This document shows positions 61,527 to 64,000 of a stretch of 64,000 nt of DNA, in pieces. Source of the DNA: Roseobacter sinensis (lineage in GTDB: Bacteria; Pseudomonadota; Alphaproteobacteria; Rhodobacterales; Rhodobacteraceae); contig NZ_JALIEB010000007.1 of NCBI RefSeq assembly GCF_025755255.1, positions 142,146 to 206,145 on the forward strand. Reading direction: 5' to 3'. The position numbers were made by a program, and so were the translations under genes. Under the pieces are notes generated by a model. That model was given only the letters and a program-made list of their open reading frames with translations. It searched no databases and was not told the DNA's origin. Within the stretch, counting starts at the first letter, position 1. Every line of letters starts with the position of its first letter.

Positions 61527-62329
61527 CAGATCATACTGACGGTCTTCTGAACCCAACCGAGCTTCGGATCGAAGCTCGCCCCCTGCACGCGGTCCGGCCC
61601 CGCCAGGGCCCAGAGGTAATAGCTTTGCGCCCCCGGAGCGCCGACATACGTGTGGTAGCCATGCGGCATCGCGATCATGGTGTCGTCGACGACCCGATGC
61701 ATATGGTCGTAGCCCTGCACCGGGCTGTAATGCTGGATGATCCCGAAACTGTCGGGAGAGGAGACGCGGAAGTAGTAGATTTCCTCATGCATCTTCTCGG
61801 CACCATTGTCGGTCTCGTGTTTGTGCGGAGGATAGGTTGACCAATTGCCCGAAGGCGTGATCGTCTCGCCCACGATCAGGCTGGCCGCTGGCAGGCCGTT
61901 AGGCGCAACCAGGATTTCGCGGAAGTGCCTTGTATAGTTCAGCGTGCCCCACCGACCGGTGTTGACCTCTTCGGGTGCGATCACGTAGGGCTCTGTGTCC
62001 AGATCCGAAGGTGCGGTCGGCAAGGCCGCTTCCATGGCGGTCTCGGCACAGATCGAATAGGTCGTGCCGCGCGGCAGATAGACACTGTGCGGCAGTCCTG
62101 AGAAGACATTTGCGCGTTCCCCGATGACACCAAGGTCGGTTTCCGCGACCTCCATGCGACATTTACCCGACAGGATCACAAGAAGACCTTCGCGCGCGCC
62201 CTCCATCGTACCGTCCAGCCGCTCGCCAGCACCGAGCCTGATCACCGAAAACTTCAGCAGCGCACAACTCTGATCCTGCGACGGGATCAGACCGCTACCC
62301 GCCTCCATATGGTGAAAATGATGTCCCAC
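61526..62329 (-). CDS. IolB-like isomerase, probable unsaturated-uronate isomerase
   Basis: A 267-aa bicupin of the KduI/IolB superfamily, closest in motif style to 5-deoxyglucuronate isomerase IolB: GNWSTYPPHKHETDN (His169, His171), MHEEIYYFRVS (Glu182), and MPHGYHTYVG (His226). No inositol genes are nearby. Instead it precedes a KduD-like SDR, so it probably converts 4-deoxy-5-keto-uronate to 2,5-diketo-3-deoxygluconate in place of KduI. The start is GTG at 62329; ATG at 62308 (MEAGSG) is an alternative. An operator-like site is 38 bp upstream. Confidence 0.82.
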   Translation of the reverse strand: MGHHFHHMEAGSGLIPSQDQSCALLKFSVIRLGAGERLDGTMEGAREGLLVILSGKCRMEVAETDLGVIGERANVFSGLPHSVYLPRGTTYSICAETAMEAALPTAPSDLDTEPYVIAPEEVNTGRWGTLNYTRHFREILVAPNGLPAASLIVGETITPSGNWSTYPPHKHETDNGAEKMHEEIYYFRVSSPDSFGIIQHYSPVQGYDHMHRVVDDTMIAMPHGYHTYVGAPGAQSYYLWALAGPDRVQGASFDPKLGWVQKTVSMI

Positions 62330-62366
62330 AACTCACTCTCGATAATTGCACTGACCGCAAATTTAC

Positions 62367-62382
62367 GCAATTTTTGCAAAAA
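62367..62382. promoter_or_regulatory. Candidate LacI-family operator upstream of the uronate operon
   Basis: GCAATTTTTGCAAAAA contains GCAA-N3-TTGC at 62367-62377 and the perfect palindrome TTTTTGCAAAAA at 62371-62382. A related GCAAATTTTTGC lies upstream of the LacI gene. The site is at promoter distance from the GTG at 62329. Confidence 0.5.
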
Positions 62383-62395
62383 ATCAAGAAAATTT

Positions 62396-63391
62396 TCAAG
62401 ATTGCGCCTTTTGTGCAGGTGGCGCGGTTGAGTGACGTTCAACAAGCTCGGTGGACAATATTTGGCGCATCGCCGGTTCGGCGTGGTTTTCGATGCGCGC
62501 AAGAAGCTGGCGAAATGCCGCTCCGCCAAGCGCTTCGCGGTCGATCCGGATTGTCGTGAGCGGTGGCTGTGAGAGCGCCGCCGGTGGCAGATCGTCAAAC
62601 CCAACGATCGAAACGTCACCGGGAACAGATAGTCCCAACCGCCCGAGCGCCTGCATCGCTGCGATCGCGGTGATGTCGTTCGAGCAGAGCAGAGCGGTAA
62701 AACCGGTCCTGTCCAGCAGTGCTTTCAGCTTTCCAGACAGATCATCGACGGACAGGCTCAGTGGGACGTATTCGCATGGGGCCCCATCTCCCAGTATGCT
62801 GCGGGCACCCGCAAAACGCTCCTTGATCGTCTCCCGTTCCGAATGCATCAGACACGCGATCCGATCATGCCCAAGCTCGGTGAGAAATCTGCAAGCCTTT
62901 GCGCCGCCTCCAAAATTATCAGGCAGGACAACGTCAACCGCGTCATCGTCAGCGTTGGCCAAGGCATTCAGCAGCACTACAGGTTTTGCGAGCCTCTGCG
63001 CCGCCTCAATTGTTTCCCGAGTATCGACCGACAGGAGTATCACACCATCGGCGCGCGCAAGCGCGCTCTCCGTCTCGACGGTGTCGCCGAGGGGCATACA
63101 TGTCAGTGACACTCCAGCAGCGCCCGCCGCGCGACTGACACCGGACAGGATATCGGTGTGGAACTGTCCCGCGTGCGAGGACAGCACCGTCATCGGGGCA
63201 AGAACCAGGACGGAGGACGCTATTGTCCGAAGCGGAGTTTCAAGCTTCAAGCCCAGGCTTTCGGCTGCACGTTGAACGTGTTCACGCACTTCGGCACTGA
63301 TCCCCGGCAAGCCATTCATCACTCGGGACACCGTCGAGACGGAAACCCCGCTGATCCTCGCGATCTCGCTTTGCCTGATCTTCCGTGCCAT
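62396..63391 (-). CDS. LacI-family transcriptional regulator
   Basis: A 331-aa repressor. The N-terminal helix-turn-helix and hinge read KIRQSEIARISGVSVSTVSR, VMNGLPGISAEVREHVQRAA, and a periplasmic-binding-protein-like effector domain follows (VLVLAPMTVLSSHAGQFH; GFTALLCSNDITAIAAMQAL; VGFDDLPPAALSQPPLTTI). The ATG at 63391 gives the family start; the open frame beyond is not conserved. It sits just upstream of the uronate operon on the same strand. Two similar AT-rich sites suggest it controls itself and the operon, probably responding to a deoxyketo-uronate intermediate. Confidence 0.92.
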   Translation of the reverse strand: MARKIRQSEIARISGVSVSTVSRVMNGLPGISAEVREHVQRAAESLGLKLETPLRTIASSVLVLAPMTVLSSHAGQFHTDILSGVSRAAGAAGVSLTCMPLGDTVETESALARADGVILLSVDTRETIEAAQRLAKPVVLLNALANADDDAVDVVLPDNFGGGAKACRFLTELGHDRIACLMHSERETIKERFAGARSILGDGAPCEYVPLSLSVDDLSGKLKALLDRTGFTALLCSNDITAIAAMQALGRLGLSVPGDVSIVGFDDLPPAALSQPPLTTIRIDREALGGAAFRQLLARIENHAEPAMRQILSTELVERHSTAPPAQKAQS

Positions 63392-63446
63392 GCCTGTCTT
63401 CAGCCTTCTACTTCGTTTCTCAATGGTGCTGGCATACTGCAACTGC

Positions 63447-63460
63447 TGCAAATTTTTGCA
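63447..63460. promoter_or_regulatory. Candidate LacI-family autoregulatory operator
   Basis: TGCAAATTTTTGCA has inverted TGCAAA/TTTGCA arms around two T residues, 56-69 bp upstream of the LacI start at 63391. It shares the GCAA-TTTTTGC core with the site at 62367. Confidence 0.5.
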
Positions 63461-63464
63461 AGGA

Positions 63465-63950
63465 TCAAATATGTGTGTCGCAGGATGTATGGGGCTGGGA
63501 CAAGCCGTCGAGAGCGCGAATTGTCGAAGCACGTCCCGGTAACACGGGTGCTTTCGGTCGCTTTTCGACAGCCATATTGGGCTGCTCGTGGATCGATCCC
63601 AAGCCGTTCATCAGAGGTCTTATGGTCAGTTTTGCCAGATACCCCCGGAGACGTGCCAAACCTGTCCCAAAACGGTGTGACCGCTTCGAGGTGTTCGGCT
63701 CGACCTCTCTGACCCATGCGGTGTCGCTCTCAAAGGCAAAGAGCTGTCTGGGTGCAGTCACGCGTCCCCGGTCCATCGCGTCAAGTTCCCGCTTGATCGT
63801 TTGGGTCTCACCCTGTGTCCGGCCGGTTCTTGCGGCGTTCTTTTCCAACAAGGAGGCAGGCGGTATCGGCTTGGCGGCGGTCACCTGAGCAATGGCTGCG
63901 GACCCAAGACACACAAGTGCGATCTGCCCGGCCCTTTTTGTCTTGGCCAC
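63465..63950 (-). CDS. Hypothetical protein with possible signal peptide
   Basis: A 161-aa frame from a GTG at 63950. The N-terminus AKTKRAGQIALVCLGSAAIA is signal-peptide-like, and the remainder (ELDAMDRGRVTAPRQLFAFE and on) matches no family I know. The ribosome site is weak and overlapping plus-strand frames exist. It may be a remnant at the border of the locus. Confidence 0.3.
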   Translation of the reverse strand: MAKTKRAGQIALVCLGSAAIAQVTAAKPIPPASLLEKNAARTGRTQGETQTIKRELDAMDRGRVTAPRQLFAFESDTAWVREVEPNTSKRSHRFGTGLARLRGYLAKLTIRPLMNGLGSIHEQPNMAVEKRPKAPVLPGRASTIRALDGLSQPHTSCDTHI

Positions 63951-64000
63951 TGATGGTGGGTTTCTCTGATGGGGGTTTTGGGACGTGTGGGCGCATATTG
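63951..64000. other. Right-edge sequence, no feature seen
   Basis: The last 50 bp are G/T-rich on the plus strand with no assignable gene. Confidence 0.4.

Noticed and set aside
1..64000. CRISPR arrays, rRNA genes, phage structural genes
   Set aside because: No direct-repeat/spacer pattern, rRNA-like sequence or capsid/tail gene was seen on either strand.

Overview
The window is high-GC DNA from an alphaproteobacterium, most likely a marine Rhodobacterales (Roseobacter-group) bacterium. The evidence is a GcrA cell-cycle regulator, the packed infA-maf-RNase E/G-yacG block, an Anbu proteasome-like gene cluster, many TRAP and ABC uptake systems, and a tRNA-Phe with encoded CCA. No genus can be fixed from sequence alone.

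Positions 1-26.7 kb are mostly core genome. On the minus strand lie a membrane protein cut by the window edge, the osmoregulated periplasmic glucan genes opgC-opgG-opgH, a TPR protein, a TPP enzyme/CoA-transferase pair and gcrA. Then come argD-argF, a Nudix hydrolase, an acetyltransferase, hrpB, meaB, rpmB (L28) with a clear terminator, a sirtuin, a LysR regulator facing a nitrilase-family amidase, and infA-maf-RNase E/G-yacG. The minus-strand Anbu cluster follows (ATP-grasp, alpha-E, transglutaminase, Anbu peptidase), with two palindromes at its promoter.

From the tRNA-Phe at 27.0 kb the window becomes accessory. After 750 bp without a convincing gene there are three catabolic islands. (1) 27.8-37.8 kb: an FAD/Fe-S 2-hydroxyacid dehydrogenase, GntR regulator, enoyl-CoA hydratase and CoA-transferase face a class V (glyoxylate-type) aminotransferase and a TRAP transporter. 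An 18-bp palindrome sits between the two arms. (2) 38.0-44.4 kb: two fumarylacetoacetate-hydrolase-family enzymes, a GntR regulator, a sulfonate/nitrate-type ABC importer and an Ldh2-type dehydrogenase. A decayed IS3 element follows. (3) 46.2-63.4 kb: a polyuronide utilisation locus.

The polyuronide locus is the strongest candidate for a new system. A secreted FG-GAP/beta-propeller protein resembling PL11-type lyases would cut the polymer outside the cytoplasm. A peptide-type (Opp/Dpp) ABC importer would bring in oligomers. A cytosolic heparinase II/III-like lyase and a GH88 unsaturated uronyl hydrolase would release unsaturated uronate. An IolB-like isomerase and a KduD-like SDR would pass it towards 2-keto-3-deoxygluconate. 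Uronate dehydrogenase, an SMP-30 lactonase and two enolase-superfamily dehydratases form a parallel oxidative branch. A LacI-type repressor and two similar GCAA-rich operator-like sites complete the unit. The polymer itself is not identified by the sequence.
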